From: Brucella tritici
Lineage (GTDB): Bacteria; Pseudomonadota; Alphaproteobacteria; Rhizobiales; Rhizobiaceae
DNA: 64,000 bases
Assembly (NCBI RefSeq): GCF_008932295.1
Contig: NZ_WBWA01000015.1
Span: 59,302 to 123,301, forward strand
Direction of reading: 5' to 3'
Position 1 is the first letter of the stretch. Every line of letters begins with the position of its first letter. The position numbers were made by a program, and so were the translations under genes. A model generated the notes under the pieces. That model did no database searches. It was not told the DNA's origin and saw nothing but the letters and a program-made list of their open reading frames with translations. This document shows, piece after piece, positions 1-8,865 of this stretch.

Positions 1-178
1 GTCTGTCTGCGGGAGAGCGCCAATTGGCCGCCGAAGGGGAAATCGCCCGAAATCTCTCAGGTACAAGGAACCGCAGACGGGTAAGACAACTCTGGAAAGT
101 CAGGGGCAACCCTGCGCCGAAGGTGTAAGTATAGCATTCTTGCTATGCGAGTCTCTCAGGCCTGAGACAGAGGGGCAC
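1..178 (+). promoter_or_regulatory. Tandem glycine riboswitch (gcvT leader), 5' end cut by window edge
   Basis: Two successive aptamer-like units precede gcvT, at about 10-80 and 88-176. Each carries the conserved GCCGAAGG core (near 30 and 115) and a closing segment ending in CTCTCAGG (about 54-61 and 152-159). This repeated architecture is the glycine riboswitch, which in other bacteria turns on glycine cleavage genes when glycine is abundant. The transcription start and possibly part of the first stem lie left of the window. There is little room between the second aptamer and the gcvT start, so control of ribosome access or a nearby termination decision is likely; this last point is inference. 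Confidence 0.93.
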
Positions 179-225
179 GAAGCAACCGCATTTTGCGGAG
201 GCACACGTGCGACTCTGGAGTTGTT

Positions 226-1329
226 ATGGGCGATACCGCACATCTGAATACCCTGCCTTTGCAGGATCTGCATGAACAGGCTGGCGCGCGCTTCGGCGGC
301 TTTGCTGGCTGGAACATGCCGATCACCTATCCGCTGGGCGTAATGAAGGAGCATCTTCATACGCGTGAACATGCGGGCCTTTTCGATATTTCTCATATGA
401 AGCTGATCGAAATTTCGGGCGTGGAGGCAGCAGCGCTTCTTGCCGAAACCTGTCCGCTTGACCCGACTGTGTTGAAGGAAGGTCAGTCGAAATACACTTT
501 CTTCCTCAATGATAACGGCGGTGTGCTGGACGATCTGATCGTCACGCGCCTTGGCGAAGACCGTTTCATGGTCGTCGCTAACGCTGGCAATGCCGATGCC
601 GATATCGAGCATCTGAATGAAGCCGCATCGGGTAAGGACGTCAAAGTCAATCCGCTCGACCGCGTATTCCTCGCCATTCAAGGCCCGGAAGCGGAAGCCA
701 TCATCAATGATGCCGGTCTGGCCGGTGCCGAGCTTGCTTTCATGAGCGGCTTTGAACCCAAAACTGGCTGGTTCATGACCCGTTCGGGCTATACCGGCGA
801 AGACGGTTTCGAGATCGGCCTGCCAGCCGATGAAGCGCGTGTGCTTGCAACGAAACTGCTTGCCGACGAGCGCGTCGAATGGATTGGTCTTGCCGCTCGC
901 GACAGTCTGCGCCTTGAAGCCGGTCTCTGCCTGCACGGTCAGGACATAACGCCGGAAACCGATCCTGTTTCGGCTGGCCTCATTTGGGCAATCGCCAAGC
1001 CTGTGCGCGAAAAGGCTGCATTCAACGGCGCAAAGGCCGTGCTGGACGCGATCGCCAAGGGCGCATCTGCCAAACGTGTCGGCCTCAAGCCGGAAGGCCG
1101 CCAGCCGGTCCGCGGTGGAGCTGATCTCTTTGATGAATCCGGTCGCCAGATCGGCACTGTTACTTCCGGTGGGTTCGGTCCATCGGCAGGATTTCCGGTT
1201 GCCATGGGCTATGTCGAGGCAAGTCTCGCTACCCCCGGCACACGTGTTTTCGCTGACGTTCGCGGCAACAAGGTTCCCGTTGACGTTTCGGCGCTTCCCT
1301 TCACTCCGCATCGCTATCGCAAAGGATAA
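226..1329 (+). CDS. gcvT: Aminomethyltransferase, T protein of the glycine cleavage system
   Basis: GcvT takes the aminomethyl group from lipoyl-GcvH and passes it to tetrahydrofolate, releasing ammonia and giving methylene-THF. The 367-residue product begins [12 protein letters not shown] and contains the family N-terminal pattern [17 protein letters not shown] and the folate-fold segment [16 protein letters not shown]. The reading frame extends upstream to a TTG at 193, but the ATG at 226 has a GGAG sequence seven bases before it and matches the usual GcvT N-terminus. It lies directly behind the glycine riboswitch and five bases before gcvH, in a gcvTHP operon. Cytoplasmic. The length is normal and nothing appears damaged. 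Confidence 0.97.
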   Translation: MGDTAHLNTLPLQDLHEQAGARFGGFAGWNMPITYPLGVMKEHLHTREHAGLFDISHMKLIEISGVEAAALLAETCPLDPTVLKEGQSKYTFFLNDNGGVLDDLIVTRLGEDRFMVVANAGNADADIEHLNEAASGKDVKVNPLDRVFLAIQGPEAEAIINDAGLAGAELAFMSGFEPKTGWFMTRSGYTGEDGFEIGLPADEARVLATKLLADERVEWIGLAARDSLRLEAGLCLHGQDITPETDPVSAGLIWAIAKPVREKAAFNGAKAVLDAIAKGASAKRVGLKPEGRQPVRGGADLFDESGRQIGTVTSGGFGPSAGFPVAMGYVEASLATPGTRVFADVRGNKVPVDVSALPFTPHRYRKG

Positions 1330-1334
1330 TTTCC

Positions 1335-1703
1335 ATGGCCAAAATCCTGTTCACCGAAGATCACGAGTGGATCAGCGTCGAAAACGGCGTCGCCACTGTC
1401 GGCATTACGATCCACGCACAGGAACAACTGGGCGACCTCGTTTTCGTCGAGCTGCCGGAAGTCGGTCGCACCGCCTCCAAGGGCGAGGGCATCGTGGTTG
1501 TGGAATCGGTCAAGGCCGCTTCCGACGTTTACGCGCCGGTTGATGGCGAAGTGGTCGAAGTCAACGAAGCCGTTGCAAGCGATCCGGCTCTTATCAATCA
1601 GGCCGCAGAAGGCGAAGGCTGGCTTTTCAAGCTGAAGCTGTCCGATGAAGGCCAGCTCTCCGGCCTGCTCGACAAGGCCGGTTACGACAAACTGGTAGGG
1701 TAA
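1335..1703 (+). CDS. gcvH: Glycine cleavage system H protein (lipoyl carrier)
   Basis: This 122-residue lipoyl-domain protein shuttles the aminomethyl intermediate between GcvP, GcvT and the dihydrolipoamide dehydrogenase. The lipoylation site is K60 in the motif [10 protein letters not shown], surrounded by the expected beta-hairpin sequence and followed by the conserved end region EGWLFKLKL. It starts five bases after gcvT and is followed by gcvP after four bases, so the three genes are almost certainly translated from one mRNA controlled by the glycine riboswitch. The L protein (lpd) is not nearby, as is usual, because that subunit is shared with other dehydrogenase complexes. Confidence 0.98.
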   Translation: MAKILFTEDHEWISVENGVATVGITIHAQEQLGDLVFVELPEVGRTASKGEGIVVVESVKAASDVYAPVDGEVVEVNEAVASDPALINQAAEGEGWLFKLKLSDEGQLSGLLDKAGYDKLVG

Positions 1704-1707
1704 ACAA

Positions 1708-4521
1708 ATGACGCAGCAGGTTCTTCCCTTTGTTGCCCGTCATATCGGGCCAAGATTGGAGGACGAGCGCGCAATGCTTGCAGCGCTCGGTCTTCCTTCC
1801 ATGGAAACCCTTATCACCCAGGCGGTTCCCGCATCTATTCGTTTGAATCGCGCGCTCGATTTGCCCGCTGCTTTGAGCGAACATGCAGCGCTTGCGGAGC
1901 TCAACGAAATCATGGACCGCAATGTGGTGAAGAAGAGCTTCATCGGTGCTGGCTATCATGGTGTGGAAACACCGCCTGTCATTCAGCGCAACCTGTTTGA
2001 AAATCCGGCCTGGTACACGGCCTATACGCCTTACCAGTCGGAAATCAGCCAGGGCCGCCTCGAGCTTCTTTTCCACTTTCAGACGCTGGTTGCTGAACTG
2101 ACCGGCCTGCCGGTTGCCTGCGCCTCGCTTCTCGATGAAGCGACCGCAGTTGCCGAAGCTATAGGCGTTGCCTGCCGTCATCATCGCGACAAGCGCAGCC
2201 GTATCCTGCTTGCAGGCGAACTGCATCCGCAGACGATTGATGTCGTCAACACCCGCGCCGAACCGCTTGGCTGGCAGATCGAAACCGGCAGCACTGTCGA
2301 TGACAATACCGCTGCCATCGTCGTGCCGTGGCCGGATACGCGTGGTGTCTATGGCGATTTCGGCAAGGTCATCGCCGATGCGAAGGCTAAAGGCACACTG
2401 GTTATCGCAGTTGCTGATCCGTTGGCACTGACCATCATGGAAGCGCCAGCCAGTTGGGGCGCCGACATGGCTGTAGGCTCCATGCAGCGTTACGGCGTGC
2501 CGATGGGCTTCGGTGGTCCACATGCCGCATATCTGGCGGTGTCGGAACCTCTGACCCGCATCATTCCGGGCCGCATCGTCGGTCAGTCGGTCGATGCGCA
2601 TGGCCGCGCGGCCTATCGTCTGGCGCTCCAGACCCGCGAACAGCATATCCGTCGCGACAAGGCGACCTCGAACATCTGTACCGCGCAGGCACTGCTCGCC
2701 AATATGGCCGCATCCTTCGCGATCTGGCACGGTCCTGCTGGTTTGCAGGCTATTGCAACGCGTGTTGCTGGTCTTGCTGCACGCTTTGCGGCTGGCCTCA
2801 AGGCTGCTGGTGTCGAGATCGCAGGCGATAGCCTGTTCGATACGGTGACGATTAAAGTTGCCGGTAAGGCTGCGAAGATTGCCGATGAAGCCGACAAGGG
2901 CGGTCGTCTGCTCCGCATCATCGATGCGGACACGGTTGGCGTGACTTTCGATGAAACCTCGACCGAAGACGATCTGGCCGCACTGGCTGTTCTTTTCGGC
3001 GCGAAGGCTGTCGAAGGCGACGCGGCTCTCGTTCCCGGCAAGGGACGCGGTGAAGGTTTCCTCACGCAGGACGTGTTCCACTCGCATCGTTCCGAAACCG
3101 AGATGATGCGCTTCCTGCGTCGTCTGGCCGACAAGGATCTAGCGCTTGACCGCGCGATGATCCCGCTCGGCTCCTGCACCATGAAGCTCAATGCGGCGGC
3201 AGAAATGATGCCGGTGAGCTGGAATACGGTTGCAAACCTGCATCCGTTCGCGCCTGCGGCACAGACCGAAGGCTATGCGAAGATGACATCTGACGTCGAA
3301 GCATGGCTTTGCGAAGTCACCGGCTTTGCAGGTGTATCGTTGCAGCCAAATGCAGGCAGCCAGGGCGAATATGCTGGTCTCTTGGCCATCCGTCATTATC
3401 ACCAGTCGCGTGGCGAAGGTCATCGCAACATCTGCCTAATCCCATCTTCGGCACACGGCACCAATCCGGCCAGTGCTTCGATGGCAGGCATGAGCGTTGT
3501 CGTTGTCAATTGCCGCCCGGATGGCGATATCGATATCGACGATCTCAAGGCCAAGGCCGAGAAGCATCGCGATAATCTCGCCGCGTTCATGATTACCTAT
3601 CCGTCGACCTATGGTGTCTTCGAAGAAGGCATCAAGGCATTCTGCGAGATCGTCCATGACAATGGCGGCCAGGTCTATTTCGACGGTGCGAACCTCAATG
3701 CGCTGGTTGGCCTTGCACGTCCTTGTGACATCGGTGCCGACGTTTGCCACATGAACCTGCACAAGACCTTCTGCATTCCGCATGGCGGCGGCGGTCCGGG
3801 TGTTGGTCCGATTGGCGTTGCCAAGCATCTGGTGCCTTATCTGCCGGGTCATGTCGACCTCGGTTCCAAGCACGCTGTTTCCGCAGCACCGTTTGGCAGT
3901 GCATCCATTCTGGTCATTACGTGGATGTATATCCGCATGATGGGCGGCGCGGGTCTCAAGAAGGCAACCGAGGCTGCAATCCTCAACGCCAACTACATCG
4001 CGCATCGCCTGAAGGACGCTTATCCGATCCTTTACACCGGCGCGCATGATCGTGTGGCGCATGAGTGCATCGTGGATACGCGTGTTCTCAAGGATAGCGC
4101 AGGCATCACCGTAGAAGACGTGGCCAAGCGCCTCATCGACTATGGTTTCCATGCACCGACCATGTCGTGGCCGGTCGCTGGAACGCTGATGATTGAGCCA
4201 ACCGAGTCTGAGCCAAAGTCGGAAATCGATCGTCTTTGCGATGCAATGATTGCCATTGCAGGCGAAGCGAAGAAGGTTGCCGATGGTGTCTGGCCTTCGG
4301 ATGACAATCCGCTTGCCAATGCACCGCACACGGCGGGCGATACGCTGGCAACGGAATGGACGCATCCTTACACGCGTGAGGAAGCCGTGTTCCCGGCAAG
4401 CGCGATCAATGGCGATTTCGATGCGACGGCAAAATACTGGCCGCCGGTCAGCCGTGTCGACAACGTTGGCGGCGATAGAAATCTCATTTGTTCGTGCCCG
4501 CCAGTAGCAGCCTACGGCTGA
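1708..4521 (+). CDS. gcvP: Glycine dehydrogenase (decarboxylating), P protein
   Basis: GcvP is the PLP enzyme that decarboxylates glycine and loads the methylamine group onto lipoyl-GcvH. The 937-residue protein is a full-length single-chain form in which the two halves are fused (some bacteria split them). The PLP-binding lysine is about K686 in [18 protein letters not shown], with the glycine-rich stretch immediately after. The N-terminal half contains [12 protein letters not shown] and the substrate-site region [12 protein letters not shown]. It is the last gene of the riboswitch-controlled operon and is followed by a strong intrinsic terminator 25 bases downstream. Confidence 0.98.
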   Translation: MTQQVLPFVARHIGPRLEDERAMLAALGLPSMETLITQAVPASIRLNRALDLPAALSEHAALAELNEIMDRNVVKKSFIGAGYHGVETPPVIQRNLFENPAWYTAYTPYQSEISQGRLELLFHFQTLVAELTGLPVACASLLDEATAVAEAIGVACRHHRDKRSRILLAGELHPQTIDVVNTRAEPLGWQIETGSTVDDNTAAIVVPWPDTRGVYGDFGKVIADAKAKGTLVIAVADPLALTIMEAPASWGADMAVGSMQRYGVPMGFGGPHAAYLAVSEPLTRIIPGRIVGQSVDAHGRAAYRLALQTREQHIRRDKATSNICTAQALLANMAASFAIWHGPAGLQAIATRVAGLAARFAAGLKAAGVEIAGDSLFDTVTIKVAGKAAKIADEADKGGRLLRIIDADTVGVTFDETSTEDDLAALAVLFGAKAVEGDAALVPGKGRGEGFLTQDVFHSHRSETEMMRFLRRLADKDLALDRAMIPLGSCTMKLNAAAEMMPVSWNTVANLHPFAPAAQTEGYAKMTSDVEAWLCEVTGFAGVSLQPNAGSQGEYAGLLAIRHYHQSRGEGHRNICLIPSSAHGTNPASASMAGMSVVVVNCRPDGDIDIDDLKAKAEKHRDNLAAFMITYPSTYGVFEEGIKAFCEIVHDNGGQVYFDGANLNALVGLARPCDIGADVCHMNLHKTFCIPHGGGGPGVGPIGVAKHLVPYLPGHVDLGSKHAVSAAPFGSASILVITWMYIRMMGGAGLKKATEAAILNANYIAHRLKDAYPILYTGAHDRVAHECIVDTRVLKDSAGITVEDVAKRLIDYGFHAPTMSWPVAGTLMIEPTESEPKSEIDRLCDAMIAIAGEAKKVADGVWPSDDNPLANAPHTAGDTLATEWTHPYTREEAVFPASAINGDFDATAKYWPPVSRVDNVGGDRNLICSCPPVAAYG

Positions 4522-4545
4522 AATAAAATGTAGGTCAATCAATGG

Positions 4546-4574
4546 AAAGCGCCGCGGAAACGCGGCGCTTTTTT
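4546..4574 (+). terminator. Intrinsic terminator of gcvTHP
   Basis: A nine-base perfect stem (AGCGCCGCG at 4548-4556 pairing with 4561-4569), a GAAA tetraloop and a run of six T residues form a textbook rho-independent terminator just after gcvP. Confidence 0.95.
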
Positions 4575-4735
4575 GCGTCGTACCCAAGTGTATCTCGCTG
4601 ATTAACTGAAAATAAGTTAATGCGCAGAAGGACGATTTTGAAAAAACTGATTTTTGTGAATTAGTGTTTTTAAAACAGTGCTTTGTACAAGTTACGTATT
4701 TTTGGTGAAAAGAAGAGAGAGCCAGAAATTTGGGC

Positions 4736-4847
4736 AAAAAAAGAGCCGGACTGGGAAGTCCGGCTAAGTTATGAAGGTGCCACATTGGGCAAACCTCCAG
4801 AGGGGAACACTTACCGCGCGCAATGGGAGGAGGCACAGCGGTAAGTG
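4736..4847 (-). ncRNA. Candidate trans-acting sRNA with CCTCCTCCC loop (alpha-r14/NfeR1-like)
   Basis: On the minus strand a transcript of about 112 nt is outlined by its own signals. A promoter-like pair lies at 4853-4881. The 5' end starts with a 10-bp stem (CACTTACCGC at 4847-4838 pairing with 4817-4808), whose 20-nt loop carries CCTCCTCCC (4833-4825), an anti-Shine-Dalgarno motif. The 3' end is a perfect 9-bp terminator hairpin (4765-4744) followed by a run of seven T residues (4742-4736). Length, promoter, anti-SD loop and terminator fit the alpha-r14 family of rhizobial sRNAs (NfeR1 in Sinorhizobium), which base-pair with ribosome binding sites. Family membership is inferred from motif and architecture only. 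No credible protein is encoded here. Confidence 0.72.
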
Positions 4848-4852
4848 ACTGT

Positions 4853-4881
4853 GATATGTATCACCTTGCTCCAATCTTCAA
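4853..4881 (-). promoter_or_regulatory. Promoter of the candidate sRNA
   Basis: Reading on the minus strand, TTGAAG (4881-4876) and CATATC (4858-4853) are separated by exactly 17 bases, resembling the rhizobial sigma-70 consensus CTTGAC-N17-CTATAT. The predicted start falls at about 4847, at the foot of the first sRNA stem. The rest of the gap between gcvP and 5139 (4575-4735 and 4882-5138) shows no gene I can support. Confidence 0.6.
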
Positions 4882-5138
4882 CCCCTGAAACACGAAATTT
4901 TTGACCATTTCGGAAAATTCTGAAACTTTTCGGATTCCGGCTGTGTTCTCCAGCTTATTGGTCAGCATTTGTATCCTGTTGTGCCTGTGGCGTGCTCCAA
5001 ATCGAAACAATCTCCCGTTGCAAATGGCAAGTCGGTGCGACTCGCAAATCAGCCCGCGAAGTTTTGGGATGTATTCGCACTGGCTGATGGCTAGGATGTC
5101 TTCGGGAACGACTGGCATCGCTGCGAATGGGAGATTTC

Positions 5139-5573
5139 ATGGATTTACGGCTGCTTCTGCTTATGGTTGTCGCCGGGATAGGTTTCGGCGTTCTGCTAAT
5201 TCATTTTCTGGGTGGAGGGCTGAAACGCAGCATTCTTCCCAATGACGAAAGTGTCAAAACGCGCTTTCATCTTGACTATCCCGAGATCGAAATCAGTGAG
5301 ATTTGTTATACGGATGATCGTCGCACCGCATTTTTCCCGTTGTGTGGCGCATCTACCGGGCTCGTCCATAGTGTTGGGGACCGCTTTCTGACGCGATTCA
5401 TGACCGCCGCTGATATCCTTGCTCTTGAGGATAAGGGCAATACCGAACTGATATTGCATATGAAGGATTTTACCTGGCCCAAAGCGCGCTTCCTTTTCAG
5501 GAATGCTGCGGATCGGGAAAGAGTGATAGTCTGGCTTTCAGGTTCGTCTGGGGAGGTGAGCCCACATGGATAG
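5139..5573 (+). CDS. Conserved hypothetical single-pass membrane protein
   Basis: I do not recognise the family. The 144-residue product begins with a hydrophobic helix (about residues 2-24, MDLRLLLLMVVAGIGFGVLL) and continues as a soluble domain of about 115 residues ending in a segment that resembles nothing catalytic. An upstream in-frame ATG at 5127 exists, but the GGGAG at 5129-5133 is correctly spaced for the ATG at 5139. Its stop overlaps the start of the fatty-acid-hydroxylase gene by eight bases, so the two are translationally coupled and probably act together, perhaps at the membrane. Function unknown. Confidence 0.75.
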   Translation: MDLRLLLLMVVAGIGFGVLLIHFLGGGLKRSILPNDESVKTRFHLDYPEIEISEICYTDDRRTAFFPLCGASTGLVHSVGDRFLTRFMTAADILALEDKGNTELILHMKDFTWPKARFLFRNAADRERVIVWLSGSSGEVSPHG

Positions 5574-6510
5574 CAATCCGGTTTTTTTCGATGTGACGCG
5601 TGTTGCGATCCCGCTTTATGTGCTGGGGATTCTGATTGAGCTCGTGGCTATCCGCTATTGGCAGCGTAAGGGCGAATTTGAAACGAAAGACGCCTTCACA
5701 AGCCTGCTCATGGGGGCGGGCAATGTTGCAGCAGGCTTGTTGCTCGGCTTCGTTTCCGTGACAGCTTTGTTGTGGGTCTGGCAGTTCCGTTTTTTTGATC
5801 TCGGTCTGCATTGGTGGGTATTCGTGATCGCCTTCATCTTCGATGATTTGCGCTATTACTGCTATCACCGGATTGCGCATCGTGTGCGCTGGGTCTGGGC
5901 GGAACACGTCAACCACCACTCCAGCCAGCACTATAATCTGACGACGGCGCTGCGTCAGTCGTGGACCGGACAGATGACGGGCATGTTCGTGTTGCAGGTG
6001 CCGATGGTACTGCTGGGATTTCACCCTGCGGTGATCGCTTTCGTCTATGGGTTCAATCTTATCTATCAATTCTGGATTCACACGGAAGCCATCGGCAAAC
6101 TGCCGAAGCCTATCGAGTTCATCTTCAACACCCCGTCGCATCACCGCGTACACCATGCGACCAATCCGCGTTATCTTGACGCGAATTACGCAGGCACGCT
6201 GATTGTCTGGGATCGTATGTTGGGCACCTTCGTGGAGGAGTTGCCGGAAGATATGCCTCGCTATGGTATCGTGAAAAATGTTGGCACATTCAATCCGGTG
6301 CGTGTCGCGTTTCACGAATGGGTCGGTATGTTCAAGGACGTATTCTCGTCAGGTCTCACCTTGCAGCAGCGCCTGATGTATATGATCGCGCCTCCCGGCT
6401 GGAGCCATGATGGCAGTCGTAAGACATCCGAAGATTTGAAGGCAGATTATGTCAGGCTTAATCCGTCGCAAGCCGGGAAAGCAGGTTTGCCCGGGAGATT
6501 TGAAACCTAG
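5566..6510 (+). CDS. Sterol desaturase / fatty acid hydroxylase superfamily membrane protein
   Basis: A 314-residue integral membrane di-iron oxygenase of the fatty acid hydroxylase superfamily. The histidine clusters that bind the metals are visible: HRIAH (residues 101-105), HVNHH (114-118) and HHRVHH (192-197). Several hydrophobic segments lie at about residues 10-30, 45-75, 80-100 and 135-170. Members hydroxylate or desaturate lipids such as fatty acids, ornithine lipids, carotenoids or hopanoids; the substrate here cannot be read from the sequence. It overlaps the preceding small membrane-protein gene by eight bases and has a GGGGAGG sequence before the start. No terminator is obvious after it. 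Confidence 0.88.
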   Translation: MDSNPVFFDVTRVAIPLYVLGILIELVAIRYWQRKGEFETKDAFTSLLMGAGNVAAGLLLGFVSVTALLWVWQFRFFDLGLHWWVFVIAFIFDDLRYYCYHRIAHRVRWVWAEHVNHHSSQHYNLTTALRQSWTGQMTGMFVLQVPMVLLGFHPAVIAFVYGFNLIYQFWIHTEAIGKLPKPIEFIFNTPSHHRVHHATNPRYLDANYAGTLIVWDRMLGTFVEELPEDMPRYGIVKNVGTFNPVRVAFHEWVGMFKDVFSSGLTLQQRLMYMIAPPGWSHDGSRKTSEDLKADYVRLNPSQAGKAGLPGRFET

Positions 6511-6659
6511 ACCGGTTTGATTTCAGCTCGTAGTCAACCGATGTTTAATCGGGCTCGGACCATGGCTTCAGTGCATTTTCAATGACTTATACAATCGCCT
6601 CTGAACTTGGCAGATTATCATTTCTCGCTAACAAACGGACTCATAAGTTCCTGAAATAG

Positions 6660-6674
6660 TTAGAATAATTCTAA
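6660..6674 (+). promoter_or_regulatory. Irr-type iron control element (ICE) upstream of the efe operon
   Basis: The inverted repeat TTAGAA-TAA-TTCTAA matches the form of the iron control element bound by Irr in Rhizobiales (TTTAGAA-N3-TTCTAAA). It lies about 150 bp before efeU. A weak promoter-like pair (TTGCAG at 6706-6711, TATAAA at 6727-6732) sits downstream, which would put the box upstream of the promoter. The remaining 6511-6820 gap holds nothing else I can support. Confidence 0.68.
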
Positions 6675-6820
6675 AACATTCCTGTACTGGTCAACTTCAT
6701 TTAACTTGCAGCGCCGGCTCAGCAGATATAAAAGATGACCAAATGGCGAAGGCTTCATGCCGGGTTTGAAGAGAAGCGACCAAGGGACAGGCCGATTTCT
6801 CTGTCTTTTGGATAGTCGGA

Positions 6821-7663
6821 ATGCTCGTACCTTTTCTCATCATGTTCCGCGAAGGCGTTGAAGCAGCGCTGATCGTCGGTATTATAGCCAGTTATCTTCA
6901 CCAGACCGGGCGTAGCGCATGGATGCCGGTAGTCTGGATCGGCATTTTGCTTGCTTTGGCTATGTCGCTTACCGTTGGCGCTATCCTGCAGCTTCTGAGT
7001 GCGGAATTCCCGCAGAAAGCGCAGGAACTTTTCGAAGCCATTATTGGTCTGATTGCCGTTGTTGTGCTGACCTCAATGGTGTTCTGGATGCGCAAGGCCG
7101 CACGCTCCATCAAGTCGGAACTGCATCACTCCATCGATGCAGCCTTTCAGACATCAACGCACAAAGGCTTCGGCCTCATTCTGATGGTGTTTTTTGCGGT
7201 CGCGCGTGAGGGACTGGAATCGGTCTTCTTTCTGCTGGCGGCTTTTCAGCAGAGCGAAGGGGCCGCAGCACCGCTTGGCGCGCTTCTCGGTGTGTTGCTG
7301 GCCGCCGCCGTTGGCTACGGCATCTTTAAGGGTGGCTTGAAGCTGAACCTTCGTCGCTTCTTCCGCTGGACCGGTGTTTTCATTTTGATCATCGCGGCGG
7401 GCATTCTCGCCAATTCTGTCATGGCGCTGCACGAAGCTGGTATCTGGAACCATTTCCAGACGGTTGTTTTCGATATGAGTGATGTTCTGCCACTCGACAG
7501 CACGCTTGGCTCGGTTCTGGCGGGTGTTTTCGGTTACATCGCAACGCCGACCGTCAGTGAAGTGGTCGCCTATGTCGCCTTCCTCGTTCCGGCGCTCATC
7601 CTGTTCCTGATGCCAGCCAGTGCACCGGCAACCGCAGGCCAGGCCAAAACAAGCGCACAGTAA
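6821..7663 (+). CDS. efeU: FTR1-family iron permease EfeU
   Basis: A 280-residue polytopic membrane protein of the Ftr1/EfeU family, which moves iron across the inner membrane. Both signature REGxE motifs are present: REGVE at residues 10-14 and REGLE at 129-133, each inside a hydrophobic helix; about seven membrane segments can be drawn. It is the first gene of an efeU-efeO-efeB-M75 operon, with efeO starting 11 bases later. The start ATG at 6821 leads directly into the first helix; the ribosome binding site is weak. Control by Irr through the upstream ICE box is likely. All key residues are intact, unlike the frameshifted copy in E. coli K-12. Confidence 0.93.
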   Translation: MLVPFLIMFREGVEAALIVGIIASYLHQTGRSAWMPVVWIGILLALAMSLTVGAILQLLSAEFPQKAQELFEAIIGLIAVVVLTSMVFWMRKAARSIKSELHHSIDAAFQTSTHKGFGLILMVFFAVAREGLESVFFLLAAFQQSEGAAAPLGALLGVLLAAAVGYGIFKGGLKLNLRRFFRWTGVFILIIAAGILANSVMALHEAGIWNHFQTVVFDMSDVLPLDSTLGSVLAGVFGYIATPTVSEVVAYVAFLVPALILFLMPASAPATAGQAKTSAQ

Positions 7664-7674
7664 AAGAGATTTCA

Positions 7675-8865
7675 ATGACGAATCCGAAACCCGCTGAACC
7701 CATGTCGCGCAATCTGGTCCGCATAGGACTTGCTCTCGCCGTGCTGTTGCTGCTCGCCGCTGGTGCTGCGTTTTATTATGCATCCCGAGTGTCGGACAAA
7801 GCCCGCCATGCAGAAGCCGGTGACAAAATACAGGTCGCGATCAACGCAAAAAGCTGCGAGCCGAACGAACTGACGGTTCCGGCCGGGCGCTCGGTATTTG
7901 AAATCGTCAATAAGTCGGACCGGACGGTCGAGTGGGAAATCCTTGACGGTGTGATGGTTCTTGAAGAACGCGAAAATATTGCGCCTGGCTTCAAGCAGAC
8001 CATAACCGCCAAGCTGACACCCGGCGAATACCAGATTACCTGCGGGCTCCTTTCCAATCCGCGCGGCAAGCTGACTGTAACTGCGACTGCTGCCAGTGAA
8101 GCGGAAAAGGGCAAGCTTCCGCTTACCGCTTTCATTGGTGCACTGGCCGAGTATCAGATTTATCTGACCACAGAGGTCGCTGAATTCCAGAAAGCTGTTG
8201 CGGCACTTTCCACGGCAATAGCGAGCGGCAACCTTGAGGCCGCACAAGCGGCTTACGGTTCTGCGCGCGAAGCCTATGCGCGCATTGCTCCTGTCTCGGA
8301 GGCGTTCTCCGATCTTGATACAGCTATCAATGCTCGCGCGGATTATTTTGAAAAGCGTGAGCAGGACCCTGCGTTCGGTGGTTTGCACCGTATCGAATAC
8401 GGTTTGTTCGAGCAGAAATCCGTCGATGGACTGGCGCCTGTTGCTGGCAAGCTTGAGCAGGATGCTACTGCATTGAAAGAGCGTATTCGCGGGCTTCGCA
8501 TTTCACCGGATCGCATGATGGCGGGCACTGCTTCCGCATTGAACCGTTTTGCTTCGACCGCGTCTGATGCCGGTGAAGACCGTTATGCGCACACCGATCT
8601 GCAGGCTTTGTCTGGCCTCCTCGAAGGTTCCGGGAAGACTGCCGATGTCCTGCGCCCCATCGTTGTAAAGACTGATCCGAAAGCCTTTGAAGGCATCGAC
8701 AAGGATGCGACTTCGATCAAGGCACTGCTTGGTACAGGGGCCGAAGGCAATGGCTACAAGGCGTATGATGCTCTGTCGTCTGATGAAAAGACGAAAATTA
8801 AGGAAGGTGCAGCTCAACTCGCTGCACAGTTTACGAAACTCCGCGATCAGCTTGGGGTAGATTGA
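7675..8865 (+). CDS. efeO: EfeO: cupredoxin plus M75 (imelysin-type) iron uptake protein
   Basis: The 396-residue product has an N-terminal membrane anchor or signal (about residues 12-35), a cupredoxin-like domain (about 40-125, with SCEPNELTVPAG and YQITCGLLSNP) and a C-terminal M75 domain carrying the HxxE motif in [10 protein letters not shown]. EfeO is the periplasmic partner of EfeU and EfeB; the cupredoxin domain is thought to handle copper or oxidise ferrous iron, and the M75 domain to bind iron. It sits between efeU and efeB, and its stop overlaps the efeB start by one base. Full length for a two-domain EfeO. Confidence 0.92.
   Translation: MTNPKPAEPMSRNLVRIGLALAVLLLLAAGAAFYYASRVSDKARHAEAGDKIQVAINAKSCEPNELTVPAGRSVFEIVNKSDRTVEWEILDGVMVLEERENIAPGFKQTITAKLTPGEYQITCGLLSNPRGKLTVTATAASEAEKGKLPLTAFIGALAEYQIYLTTEVAEFQKAVAALSTAIASGNLEAAQAAYGSAREAYARIAPVSEAFSDLDTAINARADYFEKREQDPAFGGLHRIEYGLFEQKSVDGLAPVAGKLEQDATALKERIRGLRISPDRMMAGTASALNRFASTASDAGEDRYAHTDLQALSGLLEGSGKTADVLRPIVVKTDPKAFEGIDKDATSIKALLGTGAEGNGYKAYDALSSDEKTKIKEGAAQLAAQFTKLRDQLGVD

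Noticed and set aside
100..1311. Long minus-strand frame opposite gcvT, and similar ones opposite gcvP (1627-3087, 3436-4836), putA (20906-22378) and the sugar-binding protein (57477-58763)
   Set aside because: All lie fully opposite well-supported genes, have no recognisable family sequence and carry the skewed composition expected of antisense frames in GC-rich codons.
4861..5118. Minus-strand frames in the gcvP-5139 gap (4861-5118 and 4955-5140)
   Set aside because: No ribosome site or family resemblance; one overlaps the sRNA promoter. The sRNA reading explains the signals better.
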